Origin: an uncultured Methylophaga sp.
GTDB lineage: Bacteria > Pseudomonadota > Gammaproteobacteria > Nitrosococcales > Methylophagaceae
Direction of reading: 5' to 3'
Assembly: GCA_947631375.1 (NCBI GenBank)
Contig: CANRLD010000001.1
Span: 1-36,973, forward strand
Length of the DNA: 36,973 nt
The notes under the pieces are model-generated. The model searched no databases, was not told the origin of the DNA, and was given only the letters and a program-made list of their open reading frames with translations. Numbering within the stretch: the stretch's first letter is position 1; each line of letters starts with the position of its first letter. Positions 7,358 through 15,730 of the stretch are shown piece by piece. The translations under genes and the position numbers were made by a program.

Positions 7358-7906
7358 ATGCAAGTTATTTTGCTGGAAAAAGTTCAAAAACTGGGTAACC
7401 TGGGCGATGAAGTCAGCGTAAAGTCTGGCTATGGTCGTAACTATCTGGTTCCTGCCGGTAAGGCACTACCTGCCAACAAGGCTAACAGAGAGAAATTCGA
7501 AGAGCGCCGTGCTGAGCTGGAAGCCGCGGCGGCCAAGTTACTGGCAGCTGCTCAAGAACGTGAGAAAAAACTGGTTGCTGCCGGTGATATCGAAATTATG
7601 GCGAATGCTGGGGTTGAAGGTAAATTATTCGGCTCGGTTACTGCTGCTGATATCGCGGATGCAGTAAATGCGAAAGGTGCTGATGTGGATCGCAACGAGA
7701 TTCGTCTGCCAACAGGACCATTACGCCATACCGGCGAATACAACATTGATGTGCAACTGCATGCTGATGTTGTGTTCAGCCTGAAAGTAAATCTTACTTC
7801 AGAAGCTGAGCTGCAAGCGATTGCGGATGCTGAAGAAGCACGTAAGGCGCGTGAGGCTGCACGTGAAGAAGCTGAGGCGATTGCCAAGGCACAAGAACAG
7901 CAGTAA
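7358..7906 (+). CDS. rplI: 50S ribosomal protein bL9 with extended C-terminal tail
   Basis: bL9 binds 23S rRNA near the L1 stalk. The start is the ATG at 7358, giving MQVILLEKVQKLG, with GAGGGTT before it; an ATG five codons upstream is out of line with the family. The N-terminal domain continues KSGYGRNYLVPAGKA. A long central helix and the C-terminal domain (RLPTGPLRHTGEYNIDVQLH) follow. At 182 residues it is longer than E. coli bL9 (149). The excess is a charged alanine/glutamate helix at the C-terminus. Last gene of the S6 operon, followed by a strong terminator. Confidence 0.97.
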   Translation: MQVILLEKVQKLGNLGDEVSVKSGYGRNYLVPAGKALPANKANREKFEERRAELEAAAAKLLAAAQEREKKLVAAGDIEIMANAGVEGKLFGSVTAADIADAVNAKGADVDRNEIRLPTGPLRHTGEYNIDVQLHADVVFSLKVNLTSEAELQAIADAEEARKAREAAREEAEAIAKAQEQQ

Positions 7907-7918
7907 GCAAGAAACACC

Positions 7919-7954
7919 AAGGGACACAGTATCTGTTGTGTCCCTTGTCTCTTT
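7919..7954 (+). terminator. Intrinsic terminator of the rpsF-rplI operon
   Basis: A perfect 10-bp stem, AAGGGACACA with TGTGTCCCTT around an 8-base loop, is followed by GTCTCTTTT. It begins 12 bases after the rplI stop, as expected for a rho-independent terminator. Confidence 0.88.
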
Positions 7955-8012
7955 TACGGGGTTCGATAGAGTAATTGAATCAACGTTTGATTAATCTGCT
8001 TGGACGATTGCT

Positions 8013-9419
8013 GTGGAACAGATAACTTATCCAGAAAGCTATCAAGACAGCGCGACTCAGGCTCTGAAAGTCCCGCCGCACTCAATAGAGGCCGAACAGT
8101 CGGTGCTGGGCGGGTTGATGCTCGACAATAATGCTTGGGAACAAGTGGCTGATTTGTTGGTTGAGCAGGATTTCTATCGTCACGATCACCAGCTTATTTT
8201 CCGCGGTATCGCCGAGCTGATGGAGCAATCCAATCCTGTGGATGTCATTACCTTGGCGGAATGGCACGATCAGCGCGGTGAACTGGATAAAGTTGGGGAA
8301 GTCGCTTATTTAGGCGCACTGGCCCGAAATACGCCCAGTGCCGCCAACATTACAGCTTATGCCGCTATTGTGCGCGAGCGCTCCATTCTGCGACAACTTA
8401 TTAAAATCGGTAATGACATTGCCAACATGGCGTTTACGCCTGATGGTCGTAGTAGCGAAGAAATGCTGGATATGGCTGAACGTAAAGTATTTGCCATTGC
8501 CGAAAAGGGTGCCAAACGTGGCGGTGGCTTTGTTCAGGTCAAAGATGTGCTGAGCGATGTCGTTGATCGTATCGATACATTGTTTGAACAAGACAGCCCG
8601 ATTACCGGCCTGCCCACTGGCTTTGCTGACTTTGATGAACAAACCTCAGGATTGCAGGCATCGGATCTGATTATTGTCGCTGGTAGACCTTCAATGGGGA
8701 AAACCACTTTTGCGATGAATATCGCTGAAAATGCCGCGATTCACAGTAAAAAACCGGTTGCTGTATTCAGTATGGAGATGCCCGCTGATTCGCTTGCCAT
8801 GCGTATGTTGTCGTCGCTGGGACGTATTGATCAGCATCGGTTGCGTACTGGTCGGCTGAATGATGATGATTGGCCAAGGTTGACCTCGGCAATTGCATTA
8901 TTGAATGAAGCTCCCTTGTTTATTGATGATACGCCGGCATTATCGCCGACTGAATTGCGTGCCCGTGCCAGACGTCTTAAACGTGAGCATGGCTTGAGTT
9001 TGATAGTGATTGACTACCTGCAATTGATGCAAGGCAGTGGCAAAGCAAATGAAAACCGGGCGACGGAAATTTCTGAGATTTCCCGATCGTTAAAAGCGCT
9101 GGCCAAAGAGCTTGATGTGCCATTAATCGCGCTTTCCCAGTTAAATCGCAGTCTGGAGCAACGGCCAAATAAACGACCAGTGATGTCTGATTTACGTGAG
9201 TCCGGAGCAATCGAGCAGGATGCCGACATTATCGTCTTCATCTATCGGGATGAGGTGTACAACGCGGACTCTCCTGACAAAGGCAAGGCGGAGATTATTG
9301 TCGGCAAACAGCGTAACGGTCCGATCGGAACGGTGGCGTTAACCTTCCAGGGGAAATACACGCGGTTTGAAAATTTTGCTCCAGCTTACTATCACGATTA
9401 CGGTGATGACGAGCCGTGA
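8013..9419 (+). CDS. dnaB: Replicative DNA helicase DnaB
   Basis: DnaB is the hexameric 5'-3' helicase of the replication fork. The 468-residue length fits (E. coli 471). The N-terminal domain starts at PHSIEAEQSVLGGLMLD. The RecA-like motor shows Walker A GRPSMGKT (Lys230), VFSMEMP, the Walker B strand LIVIDYLQLM, and LSQLNRSLEQRP followed by LRESGAIEQDAD. The start is GTG, since no ATG lies before the conserved N-terminus; the ribosome site is weak. Its stop overlaps the GTG of alr by 4 bases. A possible 6-bp inverted repeat (AATCAA, TTGATT at 7978-7992) precedes the gene. The candidate loader gene dciA lies near the other end of the window. Confidence 0.97.
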   Translation: MEQITYPESYQDSATQALKVPPHSIEAEQSVLGGLMLDNNAWEQVADLLVEQDFYRHDHQLIFRGIAELMEQSNPVDVITLAEWHDQRGELDKVGEVAYLGALARNTPSAANITAYAAIVRERSILRQLIKIGNDIANMAFTPDGRSSEEMLDMAERKVFAIAEKGAKRGGGFVQVKDVLSDVVDRIDTLFEQDSPITGLPTGFADFDEQTSGLQASDLIIVAGRPSMGKTTFAMNIAENAAIHSKKPVAVFSMEMPADSLAMRMLSSLGRIDQHRLRTGRLNDDDWPRLTSAIALLNEAPLFIDDTPALSPTELRARARRLKREHGLSLIVIDYLQLMQGSGKANENRATEISEISRSLKALAKELDVPLIALSQLNRSLEQRPNKRPVMSDLRESGAIEQDADIIVFIYRDEVYNADSPDKGKAEIIVGKQRNGPIGTVALTFQGKYTRFENFAPAYYHDYGDDEP

Positions 9420-10504
9420 GTCACTACCCGTTTGTCAGAATTGATCTGGCAGCACTGCAACACAACCTGCAGCAAGTACGGCGTTATGCGCCAGACAGCA
9501 AAGTGATGTCGGTTATTAAAGCCAATGCTTATGGGCATGGGGTTTTGCCGGCTGCCAAAGCGTTGCAACAGAGTGACGGCTTTGCTGTTGCAAGGTTAAG
9601 TGAAGCCTTGCTATTGCGTGAGAACGGCTATCGGCAACCCATTACAGTGTTTGAAGGTGTCAGCAGTGCTGAGCAATGGCGCCTAGCGGCAGAGCAGAAC
9701 TTGATGCCGGTAGTACATCAACAGCAGCATGTTGCTGCACTGTTACAGGCAAATCTTCAACAGCCGCTGCCAATGATCTGGTTGATGCTGGAAACCGGTA
9801 TGCATCGTCTAGGCTTACCCGACCAAACAGTACAACAGCTGATTACTCAGCTGAGATACCGGCAGGATGTAACGATGCAGCTGGGTTTGATGAGTCATTT
9901 TGCCAATGCGGATTTGTTTGGTGACCAGCGAAACCAGCAGCAGCTGGCAGTGATGCAGCAGCTGGCAGCATCCACTGGATTGGCTGTATGTATGGCAAAC
10001 TCCGCGGCCATTATGACGCTGCCAGAATCGCATTATGACTGGGTGAGACCGGGATTGATGCTTTATGGTGTGTCACCTTTTGCCGATAAAGGTGGCGCGG
10101 AACTTGGTTTAAAACCTGTGATGCAGCTGATATCCAAGTTAATCGCGACACAACAGCTGAAAACCGGCGATGAAGTTGGCTATGGCGGGCAATGGACAGC
10201 GCGCAAACCTACCAGAATGGGCGTGGTCAGCATCGGTTATGGAGATGGATACAGTCGCCACTTATCCAATGCGGGTGAAGTGCTGATCGGTGAGCAGCGT
10301 CTGCCTGTAATTGGTCGTGTGTCAATGGATACCCTTTGTGTGGATCTTGGTAATTGCCCACAGGCGCAGCTGGATGATGAGGTTATTATCTGGGGGACAG
10401 CAGATCTGACGGTGGAATGGCTGGCAGAGAAAGCAGGCACCATTCCTTATGAGCTGTTGACCGGTGTCGCGCCCAGGGTAAACAGGGAATATCAGGATGG
10501 CTAA
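9416..10504 (+). CDS. alr: Alanine racemase
   Basis: Alr is a pyridoxal-phosphate enzyme that makes D-alanine for peptidoglycan. The 362-residue protein has the PLP-binding SVIKANAYGHG with Lys35, then ETGMHRLG, HFANAD, VRPGLMLYG, the GDEVGYGGQW segment with the second catalytic base region, and SIGYGDGY and RVSMDTL. The start is GTG overlapping the dnaB stop (GTGA), which implies translational coupling. The dnaB-alr pairing is common in gammaproteobacteria. D-alanine from this enzyme feeds Ddl encoded later in the window. Confidence 0.96.
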   Translation: MSHYPFVRIDLAALQHNLQQVRRYAPDSKVMSVIKANAYGHGVLPAAKALQQSDGFAVARLSEALLLRENGYRQPITVFEGVSSAEQWRLAAEQNLMPVVHQQQHVAALLQANLQQPLPMIWLMLETGMHRLGLPDQTVQQLITQLRYRQDVTMQLGLMSHFANADLFGDQRNQQQLAVMQQLAASTGLAVCMANSAAIMTLPESHYDWVRPGLMLYGVSPFADKGGAELGLKPVMQLISKLIATQQLKTGDEVGYGGQWTARKPTRMGVVSIGYGDGYSRHLSNAGEVLIGEQRLPVIGRVSMDTLCVDLGNCPQAQLDDEVIIWGTADLTVEWLAEKAGTIPYELLTGVAPRVNREYQDG

Positions 10505-11885
10505 AGCCAAACGTGTTTATGTGTGTCGGGAGTGTGGTGCACAGACGCCGCAATGGGCGGGCCGCTGTGCTGATTGCAGCGCCTGGAACAGTCTGGAAGA
10601 ATCTGTTCAGAGTAGTGCTAAACCATCGACTACGATACATAAACACACAGGTTATGCCGGTCAGCAACAAAATACCGTCCAGGCATTAAAGCAGATCACC
10701 TCAGAGCAGGCAGTGCGCTGGTCTACAGGGCTGCCTGAACTGGATCGCGTGTTGGGCGGTGGTCTGGTGACCGGTTCAGTTGTGTTGATCGGCGGTGATC
10801 CTGGCATTGGGAAGTCGACATTATTATTACAAGCCGTTGCAAGCATGGCGCAACGGAGTGGGATCAATCCACTTTATATCAGCGGTGAGGAATCGCTGCA
10901 GCAAATCAGGTTACGGGCCGAGCGTTTGCAACTGCAAGACGCATCAGTGGACTTGCTGGCGGAAACTCACGCTGAACAAATGATGTTGATAGCTCAACAA
11001 CGTCAGCCGCAGGTTATGGTGATTGACTCCATACAAACGGTGTTTACTGAATTATTGCAATCAGCGCCCGGTACCGTGGCACAAGTTCGTGAAAGTGCCG
11101 CGCAGTTGGTTCGCTTTGCCAAATCCAGCGGTATCACCATGATTCTGGTTGGCCATGTGACCAAGCAGGGCGCGCTGGCTGGTCCGCGGGTACTGGAGCA
11201 TATGGTTGATACTGTGCTGTATTTCGAGGGCGACAGTTCCACCCGATTCCGTATTTTACGCGCGGTGAAAAACCGCTTTGGTGCGGTCAATGAGTTGGGC
11301 GTGTTTGCGATGACCGAGCTGGGGCTAAAAGAAGTAAGCAATCCTTCAGCGATTTTTCTATCCCGGGGTGAGCAGGCGGTTCCTGGCAGCATGATTACGG
11401 TTATCCGTGAAGGCAGCAGACCGATGCTGGTTGAAGTACAGGCGCTGGTAGATGAAAGCCCATTGGGTAATCCGCGACGGGTGTCGGTCGGTTTGGAGCA
11501 AAACCGCCTGGCGATGCTGTTGGCTATATTACATCGTCATGGGGGAATTACTTGCCATGATCAGGATGTGTTTATCAATGTGGTCGGCGGCGTCAAACTA
11601 AGTGAAACAGGGGCGGACCTGGCAGTATTAACCGCGGTGATTTCCAGCCTGCGCAATAAAGCGATCCCTCAGGATTGGGTAGTATTTGGCGAGGTTGGAT
11701 TAACGGGTGAGATTCGGCCGGTACAAGCCGGTGAAGAGCGTATCCGTGATGCCAGCAAACATGGGTTTAAAGTCGCATTGGTGCCGGCAGCAAATGCGCC
11801 ACGTAAGACAATTGCAGGATTTAAGGTGATTGCTGTGCATCATTTGCAGCAGGCAATTGATGCGCTTAAAGAAGCCTGGTTGTAG
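10497..11885 (+). CDS. radA: DNA repair protein RadA (Sms)
   Basis: RadA is a RecA-related ATPase that promotes branch migration in recombination. The 462-residue protein opens with a four-cysteine zinc motif (VCRECGAQTPQWAGRCADC), then the ATPase core with Walker A GGDPGIGKST (Lys106), the Walker B strand VMVIDSIQT, and the RadA-specific KNRFG motif. It ends with a Lon-like domain (GGVKLSETGADLAV through GEVGLTGEIRP). The gene overlaps the 3' end of alr by 8 bases and completes the dnaB-alr-radA unit. It ends 7 bases from the stop of the convergent PilZ gene with no clear terminator between. Confidence 0.97.
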   Translation: MAKAKRVYVCRECGAQTPQWAGRCADCSAWNSLEESVQSSAKPSTTIHKHTGYAGQQQNTVQALKQITSEQAVRWSTGLPELDRVLGGGLVTGSVVLIGGDPGIGKSTLLLQAVASMAQRSGINPLYISGEESLQQIRLRAERLQLQDASVDLLAETHAEQMMLIAQQRQPQVMVIDSIQTVFTELLQSAPGTVAQVRESAAQLVRFAKSSGITMILVGHVTKQGALAGPRVLEHMVDTVLYFEGDSSTRFRILRAVKNRFGAVNELGVFAMTELGLKEVSNPSAIFLSRGEQAVPGSMITVIREGSRPMLVEVQALVDESPLGNPRRVSVGLEQNRLAMLLAILHRHGGITCHDQDVFINVVGGVKLSETGADLAVLTAVISSLRNKAIPQDWVVFGEVGLTGEIRPVQAGEERIRDASKHGFKVALVPAANAPRKTIAGFKVIAVHHLQQAIDALKEAWL

Positions 11886-11892
11886 GCAACAG

Positions 11893-12279
11893 CTAATCCG
11901 GCCTGTCGAGTAAGGCCGATAACTCGCGGTGTAACAAACCTTCATCAGCAAGGTTCAACTCTATCAGTCGTTTCAAATGGGTGATGCTGTCAAGATCAAT
12001 CAACTGGCAATGAAAGCCGACGGTATGCCGGTTCATATGTGCGACAGTAGCTTGCATGTTAATGACAATCTGTCCGCTCTCTAGTAGCAGATCTACCTTG
12101 AAAACATCGTCAAGGTGACCGGACCAGTTATCCGGACAACGAATCAACAGGCCGTTAAGTGAGACATCAATAACCGGACAGTTGAGGTAGATATCACCCT
12201 GCTGTGCAAAAATATGTGCGTTGGCGGTAAATGGAACCCGGCTGAAAGATCGACGATTATCAGCTGAATGCGTCATCAT
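11893..12279 (-). CDS. PilZ-domain protein (candidate c-di-GMP receptor)
   Basis: The 128-residue form starts at the first ATG of MMTHSADNRRSFSR, where AGGGAG sits 8 bases upstream. A longer frame up to 12366 would overlap hemJ and is not supported. The PilZ fold is shown by the RxxxR motif in RRSFSR and the D-x-S-x-x-G motif in DVSLNG, the two c-di-GMP contact elements, both intact. It is essentially a stand-alone PilZ domain with a short C-terminal helix, so it probably acts by binding a partner protein. The partner is unknown. It is divergent from hemJ with about 60 bases between starts. Confidence 0.85.
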   Translation of the reverse strand: MMTHSADNRRSFSRVPFTANAHIFAQQGDIYLNCPVIDVSLNGLLIRCPDNWSGHLDDVFKVDLLLESGQIVINMQATVAHMNRHTVGFHCQLIDLDSITHLKRLIELNLADEGLLHRELSALLDRPD

Positions 12280-12342
12280 CGGCAGCACTCCCTGTTTATA
12301 TAGAGTTGATACTATCATTGTTTTATTGAAGGAGGCATAGCA

Positions 12343-12768
12343 ATGTTGTGGGTAAAAGCGTTTCATTTGATGGCTGTTGTGACCTGGTTTGCGGCCTTGT
12401 TTTATCTGCCCCGCTTATTTGTCTACCACGCCATGTGCGACGATGCGGCCGGCAGAGAGCGGTTTAAAATCATGGAACGCAAACTGTATCGGGGAATCAT
12501 GACGCCAAGTGCAGCGATGGTGTTGTTGCTTGGGATTTGGTTAATGCACTATTACTCGCTGGAACAGCTTAAAGCCATGCACTGGCTGCATGTAAAGTTG
12601 TTATTAGTGCTGTTTCTCTATGTTTATCATGGGGTGTGTGGCCGAATCGTCAAACGATTTGCGGTAGATAACAATCAGCGAAGTCATCAATTTTATCGCT
12701 GGTTTAATGAAGTGCCGGTGCTGATTTTGATTGCGGTGATCATTTTAGCCGTGGTCAAACCATTTTAA
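12343..12768 (+). CDS. hemJ: Protoporphyrinogen IX oxidase HemJ
   Basis: HemJ performs the six-electron oxidation of protoporphyrinogen IX in heme synthesis, replacing HemG or HemY in many bacteria. The 141-residue protein has four membrane helices and the family pattern KAFHLMAVVTWFAALFYLPR with His8 and VYH, followed by HWLHVKLLLVLFL in the middle and a RWFNEVPV turn before the last helix. GAAGGAGG lies 7 bases before the ATG, a strong ribosome site. A hairpin follows the stop. Older annotations call this family UPF0093. Confidence 0.92.
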   Translation: MLWVKAFHLMAVVTWFAALFYLPRLFVYHAMCDDAAGRERFKIMERKLYRGIMTPSAAMVLLLGIWLMHYYSLEQLKAMHWLHVKLLLVLFLYVYHGVCGRIVKRFAVDNNQRSHQFYRWFNEVPVLILIAVIILAVVKPF

Positions 12769-12798
12769 GCAACGCCCCACTGCTAAATGGGGCGTTGC
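12769..12798. terminator. Hairpin terminator between convergent hemJ and dolP
   Basis: GCAACGCCCCA pairs perfectly over 11 bp with TGGGGCGTTGC around an 8-base loop, beginning at the base after the hemJ stop. It lies between convergent genes and can fold on either strand. U-rich flanks are weak (TTAAAATGG on the minus-strand side), so efficiency is uncertain though stem stability is high. Confidence 0.75.
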
Positions 12799-12814
12799 CG
12801 GATGGCTTGCAGGC

Positions 12815-13387
12815 TTAATCGATATATTCGAATATTTTCACTACTCGCAATACGCCGTTTGTTGAGCGCGTCGCAGCCACAGCATATTCTGCCTCAGCCT
12901 GAGTCACTTTGCCCATCAGGTAGACGATGCCGCGTTCGGTCACGACTTTTACAAAAAGAGGATCAACATTTTCATCTTTTGTCATTTTGGTTTTCACTTT
13001 CGTGGTGATCCAGCTATCACTGCTGCGTGACGTTAACGCACTAGGGCCTGAAATCGCTATTTCGTTAAACACCCGGCGTACTTTAGGAATATCTTTCACT
13101 AAATTCTCGGCTTTTTGTTTGAGTGCTTCAGTAGGTGTTTCGCCAGACAACAAGAGAAAACCATTGTAGCTGGTCACATTAATGTGGCTTTGGCTGTGAA
13201 TGTCTTTATCCTGAAAAAGAGCGTATTTTGCTTTTACTTCAATACTTTGGTCATCCAGAACTGCACCAGCTGTTCGTCGATCGTAAGCCACGGCTGCGGT
13301 TGTTGCTGCACCACCTACAACCGCAGCGGCACAGGCCTGCAGTAACATTACTGAGATCAGTAAAAAGACCACTCTGAATTGGTACAT
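12815..13387 (-). CDS. dolP: Dual-BON-domain outer-membrane lipoprotein (DolP/YraP-like)
   Basis: I start at the ATG giving MYQFRVVFLLISVMLLQAC because GAGGAA lies 7 bases upstream and this is a proper lipoprotein signal (Cys19); the longer frame to 13426 adds 13 residues without such support. After the signal comes an AAAVVGGAATTAAVAYDRR segment, then two BON domains, the first around INVTSYNGFLLLSGETP and the second around VVTERGIVYLMGKV. The 190-residue size matches E. coli DolP, which keeps the outer membrane intact and concentrates at division sites. It follows lpoA and yraN as in E. coli, but without diaA between. Confidence 0.88.
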   Translation of the reverse strand: MYQFRVVFLLISVMLLQACAAAVVGGAATTAAVAYDRRTAGAVLDDQSIEVKAKYALFQDKDIHSQSHINVTSYNGFLLLSGETPTEALKQKAENLVKDIPKVRRVFNEIAISGPSALTSRSSDSWITTKVKTKMTKDENVDPLFVKVVTERGIVYLMGKVTQAEAEYAVAATRSTNGVLRVVKIFEYID

Positions 13388-13426
13388 GATTGTATTCCTC
13401 GAATGCATGATTGATAAAAATGTCAT

Positions 13427-13774
13427 TTAGGTTAATTGGAAAGCATCACGGATCCACACAATCTGCTCAGCTGTGATAGCAATGGCATCGAAGCGACAAT
13501 TATGCTGCGATCCTGACTGCATTAAATAGTGTTGGGCGGTAGTGATGATACGTGATTGTTTGCTTTTTGTAATACTTTCCAGCGCACTGCCATGATAGGC
13601 ATTACGCCGATAACGAACTTCAATAAATACCAGGGTTTGCCCATCGAGCATGATCAAATCAATTTCGCCCCGCCGACAATGATAATTACGCGTTATCAGC
13701 GTTAATCCTTGTTGTTGTAGGTAATCGCAGGCCAGTTGCTCCGCCTGCTTGCCAGACTGGAGGTGTTCAGCCAT
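13427..13774 (-). CDS. yraN: YraN family (UPF0102) endonuclease-like protein
   Basis: The 115-residue protein has the UPF0102 pattern: GKQAEQLACDYLQQQGL at the N-terminus, then a PD-(D/E)xK-like core with RRGEIDLIMLDG and LVFIEVRYR, and CRFDAIAI near the end. The fold predicts a nuclease-like site, but a cellular substrate is not established. It begins 6 bases after the lpoA stop, so it is cotranscribed with lpoA, the same order as in E. coli. Confidence 0.92.
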   Translation of the reverse strand: MAEHLQSGKQAEQLACDYLQQQGLTLITRNYHCRRGEIDLIMLDGQTLVFIEVRYRRNAYHGSALESITKSKQSRIITTAQHYLMQSGSQHNCRFDAIAITAEQIVWIRDAFQLT

Positions 13775-13780
13775 ATGCTG

Positions 13781-15640
13781 TCACTCGGTTGTTAATGGTG
13801 CAATCAGCCCGTTGCGAATGGTCGCGATCGGCATGGAACGTTCAATTTGTCCTTGCTCATTGACGGTTAACGTACCGGTCGCACCCTCATAACGCTCATC
13901 TGCTGAGCGACTCATGGCACTTAAATGCGGAATAATGCGATACGCATCAACCCCTAAGGCCGCTAAACGCATGAACGTCCCGATGTCGCCGGTTGCTTGC
14001 CGGGAGACAGCAGTATAGGCGGGATCTTGCCCGGACTGCTCGCTGAACATCCAGGGGATATCGGTGAAAATCAGACCATTTAAATCGATATCCTGTTGTG
14101 CATTGGCTTCCCCACCGTAAGCATGCGATGTTGCCAGAATCGGTAATTGACCTGAACGATGAAAGCGTAATTGTGTAACCAGCTGTCGCGCTTTCAGTGG
14201 TCTGCCTACCACAAACAGAAAATCGACATCCTGGCGTCTTCTGGGTTCAAACTCCAGTGATTGACCTAATACCCGGCGTAGCTCCTGATAACGTTGCTTG
14301 CTTCGCTCAACGCCGAGCAGTGGTGTCAGGATATGTGAATAATCACTCTCTGATTCATCATATACCGCACGACTGACAACTTGCCCCCCGAGACGTTGCC
14401 AGTCTTCATTGAAAGCTGAGACGACGCGATCGCCCCAGCTGTTACGAGGACTTAATACGATGGCGCGTTGATATCCCTGCTGATGGGCGAACTCTGCCTG
14501 CGTCCGAGCATCATCTTCGGGCGCCAGTGCAAACTGAAAAAAGTTTGCATGGGTGTTTTCATGTGAAATACGGTTTAGTGCCAGAATCGGAATGGGCAAA
14601 CTGGTTTGTGCGGCGAGCTGCTCGACAGCGGTTTTATCTAGTGGACCAATTACGATATTGGCCCCATCAGCAACAGCTTTTTCATATTGCGCCACAACGT
14701 TGCTGCTGTCTGGCGTATTCGCTGAACGGACATCATAAAACTGCAGGCGAAGATCAGAACGCGCTTGAAAATGTGCGGCGACAATGCCTTGGCGTATTGC
14801 TTGAGCTGCACTGGCCGTCGGGCCGGAGTTTGGCAATAAAACAGCAACCAGGTCCAATTGTTCCGGCAGTGCCAGAGGTGCTTTTACCAATTGTTTTAAC
14901 TGCTCCGCATTTGCCGGATGGTTGGGGTAACTGTATTCCCAGTCTTCTATCGCCACTTGCATCGCTTCAGGATTATTTTCGTAGGCTTTAACTGCGTAGG
15001 CTAGGGCAAACCAGCCGCTATCTTCTGCTGGTGGCTGGCCAGGGTTAAATAAATCCAGTGACTGTGGTGTCATTTTCATTAAGGCTTGCCAGAGCGCTAC
15101 GTGATTGGCTTCGCGATCTTGCTCTGGTAACAGACTGTCCAGTTTGATGTGAGCCAGTGACTTTTCCAGCCAGTTTTCGGTCAGATCATAGGCGGTAATT
15201 TGCAGTTCAATAATACGTTGGTGCTGCGCGCTGTTGGCGTTATCAAAATCGGCTTTAACCAAGTGGGCCAATGCCGTTGTGCCATTCAGATCCAGTATGG
15301 CAATTTCTGCACGTAATAAATGTGCTGTACGTTGTTCCCGAGAAGCGAGCTGTTCAATATTTGTTTCTGCAAGTAATGCCTCTGCCTGGGACAGGTTGCC
15401 CAGCTCATACTGCATCAGTGCTGCGCGGTATTGGTATGCTGCTTTGAGTGCACCTTCGGATTCGGCTGCTTGAGCAAGATATTGTTCAGCGGCCAAGGCA
15501 TAGTCGCCTTGTTTTTCTGCATCGGAAACCAGAGTCGCTGTATCGGGAGCGGCCGGTCTTGTGTCCAGGGATATTGGTTGGCAGGCAGATAAGGTCAGCA
15601 GTGCCAACAATATAAACAGAGCAGAAAATCGTTGCATCAT
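13781..15640 (-). CDS. lpoA: Penicillin-binding protein activator lipoprotein LpoA
   Basis: LpoA is an outer-membrane lipoprotein that reaches through the periplasm to activate the bifunctional synthase PBP1a. The 619-residue protein has a signal peptide with lipobox LSAC (Cys20, followed by Gln, so outer-membrane sorting). An N-terminal TPR-like helical region follows (repeated ALA/YQYRAALMQYELGN-type helices, residues about 40-250). The C-terminal domain has the periplasmic-binding-protein fold (VAVLLPNSGP, VIGPLDKTAVEQL, AIVLSPRNSWGDRV, FLFVVGRPLKARQL). It is first in the lpoA-yraN-dolP run and divergent from rsmI. The partner PBP1a gene is not in the window. Confidence 0.93.
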   Translation of the reverse strand: MMQRFSALFILLALLTLSACQPISLDTRPAAPDTATLVSDAEKQGDYALAAEQYLAQAAESEGALKAAYQYRAALMQYELGNLSQAEALLAETNIEQLASREQRTAHLLRAEIAILDLNGTTALAHLVKADFDNANSAQHQRIIELQITAYDLTENWLEKSLAHIKLDSLLPEQDREANHVALWQALMKMTPQSLDLFNPGQPPAEDSGWFALAYAVKAYENNPEAMQVAIEDWEYSYPNHPANAEQLKQLVKAPLALPEQLDLVAVLLPNSGPTASAAQAIRQGIVAAHFQARSDLRLQFYDVRSANTPDSSNVVAQYEKAVADGANIVIGPLDKTAVEQLAAQTSLPIPILALNRISHENTHANFFQFALAPEDDARTQAEFAHQQGYQRAIVLSPRNSWGDRVVSAFNEDWQRLGGQVVSRAVYDESESDYSHILTPLLGVERSKQRYQELRRVLGQSLEFEPRRRQDVDFLFVVGRPLKARQLVTQLRFHRSGQLPILATSHAYGGEANAQQDIDLNGLIFTDIPWMFSEQSGQDPAYTAVSRQATGDIGTFMRLAALGVDAYRIIPHLSAMSRSADERYEGATGTLTVNEQGQIERSMPIATIRNGLIAPLTTE

Positions 15641-15730
15641 AAGCTACATCAAATGTGATTACGGAAGGTATCATCTTACCTGTTCGCGTATATTACGACC
15701 AGAATCAATCTGCAAAATCAGGATACAAAC

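Noticed and set aside
11899..11918. CGGCCT/AGGCCG stem near the end of radA as a terminator
   Set aside because: Only 6 bp, lies within the PilZ coding sequence and has no U-run.
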